Source: Gammaproteobacteria bacterium
Lineage (GTDB): Bacteria; Pseudomonadota; Gammaproteobacteria; UBA6429; Thiohalophilaceae
Assembly (NCBI GenBank): GCA_024275915.1
Contig: JAJRYG010000010.1
Span: 1-64,000 of the forward strand
DNA: 64,000 nt
Reading direction: 5' to 3'
The translations under genes were made by a program, and so were the position numbers. Under the pieces are notes generated by a model, which saw only the letters and a program-made list of their open reading frames with translations, made no database searches and was not told the origin of the DNA. Shown in pieces: positions 10,376-22,345 of this stretch (the first letter of the stretch is position 1; each line of letters starts with the position of its first letter).

Positions 10376-11764
10376 ATGAGCATGAGTGCCCCGAGCCGAC
10401 AACCTCACCCCCTGCACGCCCAAGCGCTGACCGACGGTCGTATTCTTGTCGTCGGCCTTGGTACCACGGGGCTGTCGGCCGCCCGCTTCCTGGCCGCACA
10501 AGGCTACGAGATCGCCATTACCGACAGTCGGGAAAAACCACCGGGGCTGGATGAACTGCATCACAGCTTGCCCGAGGTGGCGGTATTCGTCGGCGGTTTC
10601 GATGCCGATGCCTTTGCCCGTGCCAGCATGCTGGTGGTCAGCCCCGGGGTTTCCCTGCGTGAGCCGCTGATCATCGAGGCTCGGGCACGGGGCGTCGAAG
10701 TGCTGGGGGACATCGAACTGTTTGCCCGCTTTGCCCGGGCACCCATCGCGGCCATCACCGGTTCCAATGGCAAGACCACGGTCACGACCCTGCTGGGCGA
10801 GATGGCCCGTGAGGCCGGGGTCAAGGTGGCCGTGGGCGGCAACATCGGGACACCGGCCCTGGATCTGCTGGACGATGCTGTCGAACTCTACATTCTCGAG
10901 CTGTCCAGCTTCCAGCTGGAAACCACTGACCATCTGGCTGCCGAGGTGGCGGTGATCCTCAATATCAGTGAGGACCACATGGATCGCTACACCGGCCTGA
11001 ATGAATACACCCGGGCCAAGACCCGCATCTACCTGGGCAGCCGGACGCTGGTCACCAATCGGGACGATGACAGGGTGATGGCCAGTCTGGCCTTGGTGGA
11101 CCAAGGCCGCCCGGTAATCAGCTTCGGACTGGATGCCCCCGAAGGTGACAACCTTGGTGTTTGTCAGCAAGCCGGCGAAAACTGGCTGTGCCAGGGGCAG
11201 CAGGGCCTGATCGCCGAAGCCGACCTTCGCCTCCGTGGCCGGCACAACATGGCCAATGCCCTGGCGGCACTGGCGCTGGGACAGACCCTGGGGCTGGCCA
11301 TGCCCGCCATGCTGCAGGCCCTGAAGGCCTTCCCGGGTCTGCCGCACCGCTGTCAGTGGGTTGCCGACATCGACGCGGTGGCCTGGTACAACGATTCCAA
11401 GGCCACCAATGTGGGCGCCGCCCTGTCGGCCCTCAATGGCATCGAAGCAGAAAAGATCATCCTCATCGCCGGTGGGCAGGGCCAGGGCCAGGATTTTCTG
11501 CCCATGCGCGAGGCCATCCGCACGCATTGCCGGGCCGTGGTTCTGCTCGGAGAAGAGGCGCCGCGGCTGGCCGAAAGCTGGGCCGACACGGTTCCCCTGT
11601 GCCAGGTGGCCAGTCTGACCGAGGCGGTGAGCCGTGCCGCCGAACTGGCTCGGCCCGGTGATGCAGTGTTGCTGTCGCCGGCCTGTGCCAGCTTCGACAT
11701 GTTCAGCGGCTTTGCCCGGCGTGGCGAGGTCTTCATCGAGGCGGTGGAGGGCTTGCGATCATGA
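10376..11764 (+). CDS. murD: UDP-MurNAc-L-alanine:D-glutamate ligase MurD
   Basis: ILVVGLGTTGLSAARFLAAQGY...[23 protein letters not shown]...YNDSKATNVGAALSAL...LLSPACASFDMFSGFARRGE. Confidence 0.96.
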   Translation: MSMSAPSRQPHPLHAQALTDGRILVVGLGTTGLSAARFLAAQGYEIAITDSREKPPGLDELHHSLPEVAVFVGGFDADAFARASMLVVSPGVSLREPLIIEARARGVEVLGDIELFARFARAPIAAITGSNGKTTVTTLLGEMAREAGVKVAVGGNIGTPALDLLDDAVELYILELSSFQLETTDHLAAEVAVILNISEDHMDRYTGLNEYTRAKTRIYLGSRTLVTNRDDDRVMASLALVDQGRPVISFGLDAPEGDNLGVCQQAGENWLCQGQQGLIAEADLRLRGRHNMANALAALALGQTLGLAMPAMLQALKAFPGLPHRCQWVADIDAVAWYNDSKATNVGAALSALNGIEAEKIILIAGGQGQGQDFLPMREAIRTHCRAVVLLGEEAPRLAESWADTVPLCQVASLTEAVSRAAELARPGDAVLLSPACASFDMFSGFARRGEVFIEAVEGLRS

Positions 11765-12966
11765 GTCAGGCAGTCCAGGCCATTGCACGCAACAAGGTTG
11801 CCAAAAAGCTGGCCCGCCAGCAGAGGGAACGGGCCTGGTTGTATGATGGCTGGCTGCTGCTGGCTGTCTGCGTGCTGGTTGGTCTTGGCGTGGTCATGGT
11901 GGGCTCGGCCTCGACCTCGATTGCCGAGCGCGAGACCGGCGATGCCTTTTATTTTCTCTGGCGCCAGCTGGCTTACGTGCTGGTGGCGGTGGCGGTGGCC
12001 TCGGTCGTGATCAGCATGCCCATGCGGGTGTGGATGAAAGCCGGACCGGTGCTGATGCTGCTGAATGTGCTGTTGCTGCTGCTGGTCTTCATTCCCGGCA
12101 TCGGTCACGAGGTCAACGGCAGCTTGCGCTGGGTGCGCCTTGGCCCCGCCAACCTGCAGTTGTCCGAGCTGGTGAAACTGTTCGTCATCCTTTACCTGGC
12201 CGGTTATCTCGTGCGCCATGCCGAATCGGTGCAGCACAGTGTGGGTGGGTTTTTACGCCCTCTGGTCTTGCTGGTGTTTCTGGCCTTGCTGCTGCTCATG
12301 CAGCCCGATTTTGGTGCCGTGGCGGTGATGCTGGTGACGGCCATGGGCATGATGTGGATCGGCGGGGCACGGCTTTACCAGTTTGTCCTGCTGCTGCTGG
12401 CCCTGGCCGCAGCGCTGGCCATGCTGGTGGTGGTCTCGCCCTACCGCATGGAACGCCTGACCGGCTTTCTCAACCCCTGGGCCGATCCCTTCAACAGCGG
12501 TTTCCAGCTGACCCAGGCATTGATCGCCTTCGGCCGGGGTGAATGGTTCGGCGTCGGCCTGGGCGCCAGCGTACAGAAACTCTTTTATCTGCCCGAGGCC
12601 CACACCGATTTCCTGTTTGCGGTAATGGCCGAAGAACTGGGACTGGTCACCGTGGTGCTGGTCATCGGCCTGTTCCTGCTGCTGGTGCTGCGCGCCTTGC
12701 GTATTGGCCGTCGCGCCGAGCAGAAAAAGCATTTTTACAGTGCTTATGTGGCCTATGGCATCGGCATCTGGATCGGGCTGCAGGCCTTCATCAACATTGG
12801 CGTCAACATGGGGGTATTACCCACCAAGGGGCTGACCCTGCCACTGATGAGCTATGGTGGCAGTTCGCTGGTGGTGATGGGCATGGCCATCGCCCTGCTG
12901 ATGCGGGTGGATTTTGAAGTGCGCCGTGAAGACAAGGCCCTGTGCGGGGAGATCTGGGCATGGTAG
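11761..12966 (+). CDS. ftsW: Lipid II polymerase/flippase-family cell division protein FtsW
   Basis: Multi-TM SEDS protein: GNGxLRWV-type motif NGSLRWVRLGPANLQLSELVK, LPEAHTDFLFAVMAEELG, GVLPTKGLTLPLMSYGGSS. Confidence 0.96.
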   Translation: MSQAVQAIARNKVAKKLARQQRERAWLYDGWLLLAVCVLVGLGVVMVGSASTSIAERETGDAFYFLWRQLAYVLVAVAVASVVISMPMRVWMKAGPVLMLLNVLLLLLVFIPGIGHEVNGSLRWVRLGPANLQLSELVKLFVILYLAGYLVRHAESVQHSVGGFLRPLVLLVFLALLLLMQPDFGAVAVMLVTAMGMMWIGGARLYQFVLLLLALAAALAMLVVVSPYRMERLTGFLNPWADPFNSGFQLTQALIAFGRGEWFGVGLGASVQKLFYLPEAHTDFLFAVMAEELGLVTVVLVIGLFLLLVLRALRIGRRAEQKKHFYSAYVAYGIGIWIGLQAFINIGVNMGVLPTKGLTLPLMSYGGSSLVVMGMAIALLMRVDFEVRREDKALCGEIWAW

Positions 12967-14039
12967 ACAGGATTCTGATCATGGCAGGCGGCACGGGCGG
13001 ACACGTGTTCCCGGCCCTGGCCGTGGCGCAGGAACTGAAAAGCCGGGGACTGGACGTGGTCTGGCTGGGTACGCGCCGAGGCATCGAATCCCGGGTCATT
13101 CCTGAGGCCGGGTTGCCCATCGAGTACATTTCCATCAGTGGCCTGCGCGGTAACGGCATGGCCGGCTGGTTGCTGGCACCGCTGCGCCTCAGCCGCGCCC
13201 TGTGGCAGGCCCTGAACATTTGTCTGCGCCTCAAGCCGGCAGCAGTGCTGGGCATGGGAGGCTTCGTCACGGGCCCTGGCGGCCTGGCCGCCAGGCTGTT
13301 GCAGCTGCCGCTCGTGATCCAGGAGCAAAATGCCATCGCCGGCATGACCAACCGTATCTTGAGCCGGTTTGCCCGCCGGGTACTCGAAGCCTTCCCCGAC
13401 AGTTTTCCGGAAGGCATCGAAACCGAACAGACCGGCAATCCTGTTCGTGCCGACATTACCGCCATGGCGGCACCGCCCCGCCGCTTTGCTGGGCGTGACG
13501 GGCCGCTGCGCATCCTGGTCATCGGCGGCAGTCAGGGGGCACAGGTTCTGAATGAAACCATCCCACACGCCATGGCCAGACTCGAGCGACCCGAACTGCA
13601 GATCTGGCACCAGGCTGGCGGAGGCAAGGATGAGGAGACCCGGCGCGAATACAGCCAGGCGGGTGTCGAAGCCCGTATCGAGGCCTTCATCACCGATATG
13701 GCCGAGGCCTATGGTTGGGCGGACCTGGTGATCTGCCGTTCCGGCGCACTGACCGTTTCGGAACTGGCCTGTGTCGGACTGGGCGCCATCCTGGTGCCGA
13801 ATCCCTATGCGGTGGACGACCATCAGGCCCGCAACGCCCGCTACCTGGCCGATGCCGGCGCCGCACGGCTGGTTCTGCAGTCGGAACTGACCCCCATATA
13901 TCTGGCCAATGTCCTCGCCGACGTGCTGGCCGAGGGCCGACCGGGGTTGCTGAAGATGGCCGAGGCGGCCCGCCAGCTGGCCCTGCCCGATGCCACCCGG
14001 CAGGTGGCCGATGTCTGTCAGGAGGTGATGCATGGTTAA
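12960..14039 (+). CDS. murG: UDP-GlcNAc transferase MurG
   Basis: [22 protein letters not shown]...[38 protein letters not shown]...[16 protein letters not shown]. Confidence 0.96.
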   Translation: MVDRILIMAGGTGGHVFPALAVAQELKSRGLDVVWLGTRRGIESRVIPEAGLPIEYISISGLRGNGMAGWLLAPLRLSRALWQALNICLRLKPAAVLGMGGFVTGPGGLAARLLQLPLVIQEQNAIAGMTNRILSRFARRVLEAFPDSFPEGIETEQTGNPVRADITAMAAPPRRFAGRDGPLRILVIGGSQGAQVLNETIPHAMARLERPELQIWHQAGGGKDEETRREYSQAGVEARIEAFITDMAEAYGWADLVICRSGALTVSELACVGLGAILVPNPYAVDDHQARNARYLADAGAARLVLQSELTPIYLANVLADVLAEGRPGLLKMAEAARQLALPDATRQVADVCQEVMHG

Positions 14040-15492
14040 GTGGGGACGCCGGGTCACGGATATCGGTTCACAGCAGGGTGAACCCGGCATGGCTCGCATC
14101 AAGCGGATTCATTTCGTCGGCATTGGCGGGGTGGGAATGGGCGGCATTGCCGAGGTACTGCTCAATCTGGGTTACAACATCAGCGGCTCGGACCTGCAGG
14201 ACAATGCCGTGACCCGGCGACTGCGCAAAGGCGGCGCCACCATCATGCTGGGCCACAAGGCCGAGAATGTCCACGGTTGCAACGTGGTGGTCACCTCTAC
14301 TGCCGTGAAGGCCGACAACCCGGAAGTGGTGGAAGCCCATGCGCAGCGCATTCCCGTGGTGCCGCGCGCCGAAATGCTCGCCGAGCTGATGCGCTTTCGC
14401 TATGGCATTGCCATCGCCGGCACCCATGGCAAGACCACCACTACCAGCCTGATTGCCAGCGTGCTGGCCGAAGGCGGGGTGGACCCGACTTTCGTCATCG
14501 GCGGGCGGCTCAACAGTGCCGGCACCCATGCCCGCCTTGGTGAGGGCCGATACCTGGTGGCCGAGGCCGACGAAAGTGACGCCTCGTTCATGCACCTGCA
14601 GCCGATGATGGCGGTGGTGACCAATATCGATGCCGACCACATGGAAACCTATGGCGGTGACTTCGAGGTGCTGCGTCGTACCTTCATCGAGTTCCTCCAC
14701 CACCTGCCTTTCTATGGCCTGGCGGTGCTGTGCATCGATGACGCGGAAGTGCGCGGCATCCTGCCCGCCATCACCCGTCCGGTACGCACCTATGGTCTCA
14801 GTGACCAAGCCGATGTGTATGCCTCGGATCTGCGCCAGGAAGGCAAGCGCACCCACTTCAATGTGCATCGGGCCGGCCAGGACGAAACCCTGGCCATTAC
14901 CCTCAACATGCCCGGCAAGCACAACGTGCTCAACGCCCTGGCGGCGGTGGTGGTGGCCCAGGAGATCGGTGTGGCCGACGAGGCCATCAAGGCGGCCCTG
15001 GATCGCTTCGAGGGCATTGGTCGGCGCTTCGAGATCAATGGCGAAATCACGCTGGCCGATGGTGCCGGTAGCGTCCTGCACGTGGACGACTACGGCCATC
15101 ATCCCCGCGAGGTGGCGGCGACCATCGAGGCCATCCGGCAGGGCTGGCCCGAACGGCGCCTGGTGGTGGCCTTCCAGCCCCATCGTTATTCACGCACCCG
15201 TGACCTGTTCGAGGACTTCACCCAGGTGCTGAGCAAGACCGATGCCCTGGTCCTGCTGGAAGTCTATCCGGCTGGCGAGGCTCCGGTCACCGGCGCCGAT
15301 GGCCGCGCCCTGGCCCGGGCCATCCGCCTGCGCGGCCAGGTGGATCCGGTGTTCGTGGAAAACATCGAGGATCTGGCGCCCACCGTCAAAGGGGTGCTGC
15401 AGGACGGGGACATTCTACTGACCCTCGGCGCCGGCAACATCGGTGCGGCGGCGGCAAGACTCAGGCAGCAGTTGGAGGAGGGGGAAGTATGA
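14032..15492 (+). CDS. murC: UDP-MurNAc:L-alanine ligase MurC (alternative start at 14089)
   Basis: [31 protein letters not shown]...[21 protein letters not shown]...[19 protein letters not shown]...[16 protein letters not shown]. Confidence 0.96.
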   Translation: MVKWGRRVTDIGSQQGEPGMARIKRIHFVGIGGVGMGGIAEVLLNLGYNISGSDLQDNAVTRRLRKGGATIMLGHKAENVHGCNVVVTSTAVKADNPEVVEAHAQRIPVVPRAEMLAELMRFRYGIAIAGTHGKTTTTSLIASVLAEGGVDPTFVIGGRLNSAGTHARLGEGRYLVAEADESDASFMHLQPMMAVVTNIDADHMETYGGDFEVLRRTFIEFLHHLPFYGLAVLCIDDAEVRGILPAITRPVRTYGLSDQADVYASDLRQEGKRTHFNVHRAGQDETLAITLNMPGKHNVLNALAAVVVAQEIGVADEAIKAALDRFEGIGRRFEINGEITLADGAGSVLHVDDYGHHPREVAATIEAIRQGWPERRLVVAFQPHRYSRTRDLFEDFTQVLSKTDALVLLEVYPAGEAPVTGADGRALARAIRLRGQVDPVFVENIEDLAPTVKGVLQDGDILLTLGAGNIGAAAARLRQQLEEGEV

Positions 15493-16400
15493 TGAGCATG
15501 CACCAGCCCCGGCCCCTGCGTGGCCGCCTGCTCGAGCAGGAACCCATGGCACGGCATACCTCCTGGCGGGTCGGTGGTCCGGCAGATCATTTTTACCAGC
15601 CGGCGGATCTGGACGATCTGGTGAATTTCGTTGCCCGCAGCCGTGGCGGTGACGACCTGTTCTGGCTGGGCCTGGGCAGCAACCTGCTGGTGCGCGACGG
15701 TGGCTTGCGCCAGACCGTGATCAGCACCAGTGGCTGCCTCAATGGTCTGGATTATCTCGGCGATCACCGGGTCCGTGCCGAGGTCGGCGTGGCCTGCCCC
15801 AAGCTGGCCCGCGACAGTGTGAAACAGGGCCACCATGGTCTGGAATTCCTCAGTGGCATTCCCGGTACCGTGGGCGGGGCGCTGGCCATGAATGCCGGCT
15901 GCCTGGGCAGCGAAACCTGGCAATGGGTGGAATCGGTACAGACCCTGGACCGGCAGGGCCGGCTGCATACCCGGGCCCCGGAAGAGTTCGAGATCCGTTA
16001 CCGTCATGTCAGCGGGGTCGCGGATGAATGGTTCGTCGCCGCCACTTTCCAGCTGCAGGCCGGTGAGGCCGAGCTCGGCCTTGAAACCATTCGCCGACAC
16101 CTGGCGCGGCGCAGTGCCACCCAGCCCACCTCCCTGCCCAATGCCGGTTCGGTGTTCCGCAACCCGCCGGGGGATCATGCGGCCAGGCTGATCGAACACT
16201 GTGGCCTGAAGAACCATTGCATCGGTGGCGCCTGTGTGTCGGAAAAGCACGCCAATTTCATCATCAATACCGGCACGGCCACCGCCAGTGACATCGAGGC
16301 CCTGATCGAAAAGGTCTGGCAGACGGTGAAGGACGAACACGGGATAGCACTCGTTCGCGAAGTCCACATCGTCGGCGAAGCAGGAGGTGCCCGTGGCTGA
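15489..16400 (+). CDS. murB: UDP-N-acetylenolpyruvoylglucosamine reductase MurB
   Basis: [22 protein letters not shown]...[14 protein letters not shown]...[21 protein letters not shown]...[20 protein letters not shown]. Confidence 0.96.
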   Translation: MMSMHQPRPLRGRLLEQEPMARHTSWRVGGPADHFYQPADLDDLVNFVARSRGGDDLFWLGLGSNLLVRDGGLRQTVISTSGCLNGLDYLGDHRVRAEVGVACPKLARDSVKQGHHGLEFLSGIPGTVGGALAMNAGCLGSETWQWVESVQTLDRQGRLHTRAPEEFEIRYRHVSGVADEWFVAATFQLQAGEAELGLETIRRHLARRSATQPTSLPNAGSVFRNPPGDHAARLIEHCGLKNHCIGGACVSEKHANFIINTGTATASDIEALIEKVWQTVKDEHGIALVREVHIVGEAGGARG

Positions 16401-17355
16401 GCTGATCGCCATGCCCGCTGTCGACAGCCAGGCCTTCGGCAAGGTGGCGGTGCTGATGGGCGGCTGGTCCTCCGAGCGCGAAGTGTCGCTGAAAAGTGGC
16501 CAAGCCGTGCTCGCGGCACTGTGCGAACAGGGGGTGGATGCCCATGGCATCGATGTGCAGCGGCATCAGGTGCTCAAGGATCTGCTTGGCGGTGGTTTCG
16601 ATCGGGCTTTCATCATCTTGCATGGCCCCGGTGGCGAAGATGGTGTCATGCAGGGTGCCCTGGAAGTGCTGGGCATTCCCTATACGGGCAGCGGTGTGGC
16701 CGCTTCGGCGTTAGCCATGGACAAGTTGCGCAGCAAGCAGTTGTTCGAAGGGGCCGGAATTCCGACGCCGGCCTGGCAGGTACTGGATGAAAATCTGGAT
16801 GCCACCTCGGTGGTCGCCAGTCTGGGGCTGCCGGTGATGGTCAAGCCGGCGCTGGAGGGGTCCAGCATTGGCATGAGCAAGGTGGCCGAGGCCGAGGGCC
16901 TGGCCGAAGCCTACCGGCTGGCCGCGGGCTTCGAAGGAGAGGTCCTGGCCGAACGCTGGATCAGCGGGCGCGAATACACGGTCACGATCCTTGGCGAGAC
17001 GGCCCTGCCGGTGATTTGCCTGGAGACCCCCAGGGCGTTCTATGACTACGAGGCCAAGTACCAGACCGGTGATACCCGTTACCTGTGTCCTTGCGGGCTG
17101 GCGGCAGCAGAGGAACAACGCTTGCAACGCCTGGCCTTGTCGGCCTTCCGCGCCATCGGTGCCCGGGGCTGGGGACGGGTGGATATTCTTTGCGAGGAAG
17201 ACGGTACCCCCTGGGTGATCGAACTGAACACGGTACCGGGCATGACCGATCACAGTCTGGTGCCTATGGCGGCCCGCCAGGCGGGCCTGGATTTTGAACA
17301 GCTGGTGTTGCAGATCCTGGCCCAGACCCTGGACGGGCAGGGAGGTCAGGCATGA
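16387..17355 (+). CDS. ddl: D-alanine--D-alanine ligase
   Basis: [27 protein letters not shown]...[37 protein letters not shown]...[22 protein letters not shown]. Confidence 0.96.
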   Translation: MPVAELIAMPAVDSQAFGKVAVLMGGWSSEREVSLKSGQAVLAALCEQGVDAHGIDVQRHQVLKDLLGGGFDRAFIILHGPGGEDGVMQGALEVLGIPYTGSGVAASALAMDKLRSKQLFEGAGIPTPAWQVLDENLDATSVVASLGLPVMVKPALEGSSIGMSKVAEAEGLAEAYRLAAGFEGEVLAERWISGREYTVTILGETALPVICLETPRAFYDYEAKYQTGDTRYLCPCGLAAAEEQRLQRLALSAFRAIGARGWGRVDILCEEDGTPWVIELNTVPGMTDHSLVPMAARQAGLDFEQLVLQILAQTLDGQGGQA

Positions 17356-18122
17356 GCAGCCAGGCCAGACAGCTCAACACGGCGCCACGCCTGAGCCTCG
17401 AACCTATCCGTGCCCACCTCGGCTGGCTGGGCCGGGGTCTGGGGCTGGTTCTGATCGTGAGTCTGCTGGGCATGTTGCTGGATCATCTGGCCGACCCCGC
17501 CACCCTGCCCATCAGCAAGATCCGGGTGCAGGGGGCACTGGTGCATGTCACCGAGCCCATGTTGCGCAAGGCCATCAGCGGCAAGGTGGCCGGTGGCTAC
17601 TTCAACATCGACGTGGGCCGCATCCGTGAGGCGGTGGAAACCCTGCCCTGGGTGAAGTCAGCCAGCGTCAAACGCATCTGGCCCGATGCTATCGCCATCC
17701 AGGTGGTGGAACAGCAGGCTCTGGCCCGCTGGTCACACGGCGGGCTGATCAACCTGGCCGGCGAGGTGTTCCGGCCCGCTGTCGGCACCGGGCCGAAGCA
17801 CCTGCCCCTGCTCATGGCACCGAAGGCCATGAGTCAGACGGTCACGGAATATTACCGGGATTTCAATGCGCAGCTGGCAACGCAGGATCTGGCCATCGAC
17901 AGGATCGAACTGGATGCAAGGCGTTCGATTCGTCTTGATTTGAACAACGGAATACAACTGATACTGGGGCGCACGATGCAAAGGCAAAGACTGCAACGTT
18001 TCATCCGGGTTTATACCGCCGAGCTGAGCACAGGGGCGTCACTGATCCGCCGTGTGGATCTGCGTTACAGCAGTGGCATGGCGGTGCAATGGCGCAACAT
18101 CAACAACGGCCAGCCGAGCTAG
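17352..18122 (+). CDS. ftsQ: Cell division protein FtsQ
   Basis: Single N-terminal TM, POTRA-type [76 protein letters not shown]; between ddl and ftsA. Confidence 0.94.
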   Translation: MSSQARQLNTAPRLSLEPIRAHLGWLGRGLGLVLIVSLLGMLLDHLADPATLPISKIRVQGALVHVTEPMLRKAISGKVAGGYFNIDVGRIREAVETLPWVKSASVKRIWPDAIAIQVVEQQALARWSHGGLINLAGEVFRPAVGTGPKHLPLLMAPKAMSQTVTEYYRDFNAQLATQDLAIDRIELDARRSIRLDLNNGIQLILGRTMQRQRLQRFIRVYTAELSTGASLIRRVDLRYSSGMAVQWRNINNGQPS

Positions 18123-18145
18123 TTGTGAGGGGGGGAGACTGGAGT

Positions 18146-19381
18146 ATGTCGAAGAAAATGGAAAAGAACATGATAGTCGGCCTGGACATAGGCACGTCCA
18201 AGGTGGTCGCCATCGTTGGCGAAGTCACCGATGACAATGAAATCGAGATCATCGGCCTGGGTTCCCATCCTTCGCGGGGACTGAAAAAAGGCGTGGTGGT
18301 CAACATCGAATCCACCGTACAGTCCATTCAGCGCGCGGTGGAAGAAGCCGAACTGATGGCCGGCTGCCAGATCCATTCGGTCTATGCCGGCATTGCCGGC
18401 AGTCATGTGCGCAGTCTGAACTCGCACGGCATCGTTGCCATTCGTGACAAGGAAGTGACCCCCTTCGACGTCGACCGGGTCATCGATGCGGCAAGGGCGG
18501 TGGCAATTCCGGCAGATCAGAAGATCCTGCACATCCTGCCGCAAGAATTCATCATCGACGATCAGGAAAGCATTCGTGAGCCCATCGGCATGTCCGGGGT
18601 ACGTCTGGAAGCCAAGGTGCACATGGTTACCGGGGCGGTCAGCGCGGCGCAGAACATCATCAAGTGCGTGCGCCGGTGTGGACTGGAAGTGGACGACATC
18701 ATTCTCGAACAGCTGGCCTCCAGCCATTCGGTACTGACCGATGATGAAAAGGAACTGGGTGTCTGTCTGGTTGACATCGGCGGTGGCACCACCGATATCG
18801 CCGTATTCACCGAAGGTGCGATCCGCCACACGGCGGTGATCCCCATTGCCGGCGACCAGGTCACCAACGATATCGCCGTGGCCCTGCGTACGCCCACCCA
18901 GTATGCCGAGGAGATCAAGATCAAGTACGCCTGTGCGCTGACCCAGCTGGCCAGCATCGAGGAAACCATCGAAGTGCCCAGTGTCGGTGACCGGCCCGAC
19001 CGCCGCCTGGCCCGGCAGACCCTGGCCGAAGTGGTCGAGCCCCGTTATGAAGAGCTGTTTACCCTCATCCAGGCCGAACTGCGGCGCAGTGGCTTCGAGG
19101 ATCTCTGTGCCGCTGGCGTGGTGCTGACCGGGGGCAGTTCGAAAATGGAAGGTGCGGTGGACCTGGCCGAGGAAATCTTCCACATGCCGGTGCGGCTGGG
19201 TCTGCCCCAGTATGTCACCGGCCTGGTGGACGTGGTGCGCAACCCCATCTATTCCACCGGCGTGGGCCTGCTGCTGTTCGGTTACCACAACCGCGCCATG
19301 CGTGAACACAGCAGCCATGTGGGAGGCGGGTTCAAGGGCGTACTGGAAAAAATGAAGAGCTGGTTTCAGGGTAATTTCTGA
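18146..19381 (+). CDS. ftsA: Cell division protein FtsA
   Basis: MSKKMEKNMIVGLDIGTSKVVAIVGEV...VDIGGGTTDIAVFTEGAIRHTAVIPIAGDQVTNDIA...VVLTGGSSKMEGAVDLAEEIF...MKSWFQGNF; start 18146 inside ORF 18089..19381. Confidence 0.96.
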   Translation: MSKKMEKNMIVGLDIGTSKVVAIVGEVTDDNEIEIIGLGSHPSRGLKKGVVVNIESTVQSIQRAVEEAELMAGCQIHSVYAGIAGSHVRSLNSHGIVAIRDKEVTPFDVDRVIDAARAVAIPADQKILHILPQEFIIDDQESIREPIGMSGVRLEAKVHMVTGAVSAAQNIIKCVRRCGLEVDDIILEQLASSHSVLTDDEKELGVCLVDIGGGTTDIAVFTEGAIRHTAVIPIAGDQVTNDIAVALRTPTQYAEEIKIKYACALTQLASIEETIEVPSVGDRPDRRLARQTLAEVVEPRYEELFTLIQAELRRSGFEDLCAAGVVLTGGSSKMEGAVDLAEEIFHMPVRLGLPQYVTGLVDVVRNPIYSTGVGLLLFGYHNRAMREHSSHVGGGFKGVLEKMKSWFQGNF

Positions 19382-19509
19382 TGAAGCCAGTGTGGATGGC
19401 CTGTGAAGATCAGGCAGTCAAAAAAGAATTTGCGAACCGGCAGGAAGGCCGTTTTGCAAGTGTTGTAAACGACGTCGTAATTTTATCTGTATACAAAGAG
19501 GGGTGAATC

Positions 19510-20655
19510 ATGTTTGAACTTATTGATACTTACAGTCAGAGTGCTGTGATCAAGGTTGTCGGTGTTGGTGGTGGCGGAGGTAATGCCGTCGAACACATGG
19601 TGGTGCAGAATCTCGAGAGCGTCGAGTTCATTGTCGCCAATACGGATTCCCAGGCACTGAAGAACAGCTCGGCGAAAACCATCCTGCAACTCGGTGGCAA
19701 CATCACCAAGGGGCTGGGTGCCGGCGCCAATCCGGAAATCGGCCGTCAGGCGGCCCTGGAAGATCGGGAACGCATCCAGGAAGTGCTGGATGGTGCAGAC
19801 ATGATCTTCATTACCGCTGGCATGGGCGGCGGTACCGGCACCGGTGGTGCACCGGTGGTGGCGCAGGTGGCCAAGGAAATGGGTATTCTCACCGTTGCCG
19901 TGGTGACCCGGCCGTTCCCGTTCGAAGGCAAGAAGCGCATGGATGTGGCCAATGACGGCATCGAGGAGCTGAAGGGTTTCGTCGATTCGCTGATCACCAT
20001 ACCCAACGAAAAACTGCTTTCCGTACTGGGCAAGAACATCAGTCTGCTGGATGCCTTCAAGGCCGCCAATGATGTGCTGCTCGGTGCCGTGCAGGGCATT
20101 GCCGAACTGATCACCCGGCCCGGACTCATCAATGTGGATTTCGCCGATGTGCGCACCGTGATGTCGGAAATGGGCATGGCCATGATGGGCTCAGGCCGCG
20201 CCAGTGGCGAAGGTCGTGCCGAAGAAGCCGCCGAAGCCGCCATCGCCAGCCCCCTGCTGGAAGATGTGAACCTGGCCGGGGCGCGAGGCATTCTGGTCAA
20301 TGTGACGGCCGGGCTGGACATGTCGATCGGTGAATTCGAAGCCGTGGGCAACACGGTCAAGGGCTTTGCGTCTGAAAACGCCACCGTGGTCGTGGGTACC
20401 GTCATCGACCCGGAAATGGCAGGGGAACTGCGGGTCACCGTGGTGGCAACCGGTCTGGGCAATCCCGCCATACAGGCAGAAAAGCCGGTCAAACTGGTGG
20501 TTGAAAAAACCAACGACGGCAAGGTGGACTACAATAGCCTGGATCGCCCCACGGTGATTCGTAACAAGGCGGCAAGTGGAGACTACGAGAAGAAAACCAC
20601 GGACGACATGGAATATCTGGATATCCCGGCCTTTTTGCGCCGACAGGCGGATTAA
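19510..20655 (+). CDS. ftsZ: Cell division GTPase FtsZ
   Basis: [18 protein letters not shown]...[22 protein letters not shown]...C-terminal peptide [13 protein letters not shown]. Confidence 0.98.
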   Translation: MFELIDTYSQSAVIKVVGVGGGGGNAVEHMVVQNLESVEFIVANTDSQALKNSSAKTILQLGGNITKGLGAGANPEIGRQAALEDRERIQEVLDGADMIFITAGMGGGTGTGGAPVVAQVAKEMGILTVAVVTRPFPFEGKKRMDVANDGIEELKGFVDSLITIPNEKLLSVLGKNISLLDAFKAANDVLLGAVQGIAELITRPGLINVDFADVRTVMSEMGMAMMGSGRASGEGRAEEAAEAAIASPLLEDVNLAGARGILVNVTAGLDMSIGEFEAVGNTVKGFASENATVVVGTVIDPEMAGELRVTVVATGLGNPAIQAEKPVKLVVEKTNDGKVDYNSLDRPTVIRNKAASGDYEKKTTDDMEYLDIPAFLRRQAD

Positions 20656-20753
20656 CTTGTTCCCCCCCTGGATAACCGGGGGAGGGACAAACTAATGAAC
20701 GCAGAGTCATAAACTGTCAAGGTTTTGGCAAACTGGACGTAAACATGTTCAGG

Positions 20754-20783
20754 TTGCTGAAATATGGGCAGTTGGTCTATGAT
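20754..20783 (+). promoter_or_regulatory. Candidate sigma70 promoter upstream of lpxC (TTGCTG-N18-TATGAT)
   Basis: -35 at 20754-20759, -10 at 20778-20783, 108 bp upstream of the GTG start. Confidence 0.45.
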
Positions 20784-20890
20784 ACGCCGTTGTTCTGTCG
20801 TAAAACTAGGTAAATGGTAGTATTTCGGAACCGGCCCGGAAATTGCATTGATTTAATGCCATCCGTTTATATCGAAGGGGAAACAAGTCT

Positions 20891-21799
20891 GTGATCAAAC
20901 AACGTACACTAAAAAATGTGATTCGCGCCACGGGAGTGGGCCTTCACACAGGGGAAAAGGTCTACCTGACGTTGCGCCCTGCGGCACCGGACACAGGTAT
21001 CATTTTCCGACGTGTTGATCTGGATCCGCCGATTGAAATCATCGCCAATGCCCATAATGTGGGTGATACTACCTTGTCGACGACCCTGGTCAACGGGGAA
21101 GTTCGGGTCTCAACCGTCGAACACCTGTTGTCGGCCATGGCCGGCATCGGCATCGATAATGCCTATATCGATCTCAATGCCGCCGAAGTGCCGATCATGG
21201 ATGGTAGCGCCGGGCCCTTTGTCTTTCTGATCCAGTCTGCCGGTATCCAGGAACAGAATGTGCCCAAACGCTTCATTCGCATCAAACGCCCCATCGAGGT
21301 CAGGGATGGGGACAAATGGGTCAAATTCGAGCCTTTCGACGGCTTCAAGGTGGGTTTTACCATCGATTTCGACCATCCGGCGTTCAAGGACTGCCATCAG
21401 ACCGCCGAAGTCGATTTTTCCACCACCTCCTTCGTCAAGGAAGTAAGCCGGGCCCGCACCTTTGGCTTCATGAACCAGATTGAGACCCTGCGCGCCAACA
21501 ACCTTGCCCTGGGCGGCAGTCTCGACAATGCCGTGGTGGTCGATGACTACCGCATCCTAAATGAAGACGGCCTGCGCTATGTGGACGAATTCGTCAAACA
21601 CAAGATCCTCGATTCCATCGGTGATCTGTATCTGTTGGGCCGCAGTCTGATTGGCGCCTTCAGTGGCCACAAATCGGGCCATGCCCTGAACAACAAACTG
21701 CTGTGCACCCTGCTGGAGCAGCAGGAAGCCTGGGAAGAAGTCACCTTCGACAACCCGGAACAGATGCCCATTTCCTTCGTTCAGCCTGTAAAGGCTTGA
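20891..21799 (+). CDS. lpxC: UDP-3-O-acyl-GlcNAc deacetylase LpxC
   Basis: [31 protein letters not shown]...[41 protein letters not shown]...[35 protein letters not shown]. Confidence 0.97.
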   Translation: MIKQRTLKNVIRATGVGLHTGEKVYLTLRPAAPDTGIIFRRVDLDPPIEIIANAHNVGDTTLSTTLVNGEVRVSTVEHLLSAMAGIGIDNAYIDLNAAEVPIMDGSAGPFVFLIQSAGIQEQNVPKRFIRIKRPIEVRDGDKWVKFEPFDGFKVGFTIDFDHPAFKDCHQTAEVDFSTTSFVKEVSRARTFGFMNQIETLRANNLALGGSLDNAVVVDDYRILNEDGLRYVDEFVKHKILDSIGDLYLLGRSLIGAFSGHKSGHALNNKLLCTLLEQQEAWEEVTFDNPEQMPISFVQPVKA

Positions 21800-21815
21800 T
21801 TCAAGACTGAATTTT

Positions 21816-22259
21816 CTATTTGCGCCGACTTGCCAGTCGGCGTAATGCCTTTTGCAGGGCGGGATTGTCGATGGATTCGGCGGTTTCCAGCAAACGCTCG
21901 GCGGCATTTTCCGACAGGGCTCTTGGGGGTGGTTTCTTGCGCTTTTGTGGCCGACTGCGGGGAATAATCTTCACATCGAGACTTTTAATTGCTTGAAATT
22001 CCTCAAGTTGATTTGCTATGGTGTGGACAAGCTCCGGTGCCTGTAGCCGGAGACGGGTTGCCAGGGCCGGTGAATCCGAGGTAATGACCAGCTTGCTCCC
22101 TTGTACGGCTGCGACATGGATGGCGGGAGAAATGGCTGGGTCCAGGCAGGTTCGAAGGATGCGTGTGAGGTGGTCAAGTTGTTTGCCCTTTGTGACGAGC
22201 GCCGCAACCTCACCTTTTTTTCCTATGAAAAACTTGTACAATGGTCTGGATATACTCAT
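21816..22259 (-). CDS. DUF721 / DciA-like protein
   Basis: RILRTCLDPAISPAIHVAAVQGSKLVITSDSPALATRLRLQAPELVHTIANQL has the DUF721 pattern. Located opposite lpxC/secA as in many proteobacteria. Confidence 0.7.
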   Translation of the reverse strand: MSISRPLYKFFIGKKGEVAALVTKGKQLDHLTRILRTCLDPAISPAIHVAAVQGSKLVITSDSPALATRLRLQAPELVHTIANQLEEFQAIKSLDVKIIPRSRPQKRKKPPPRALSENAAERLLETAESIDNPALQKALRRLASRRK

Positions 22260-22345
22260 ACTAAAATTATACTAACATTAATGGGTTCCGGCATCATGCC
22301 GATAAAGTACCTGAATGACTTGCTTTTCAAGGGTTGCGTTGCTTT

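Noticed and set aside
12852-14102. 416-aa antisense ORF over murG
   Set aside because: Composition-driven shadow ORF; murG is intact on the plus strand.
20657-20690. Hairpin after ftsZ (TTGTTCCCCCCCTGG/CCGGGGGAGGGACAA)
   Set aside because: Imperfect stem and no T run; could be a weak attenuator but evidence is too thin to call a terminator.
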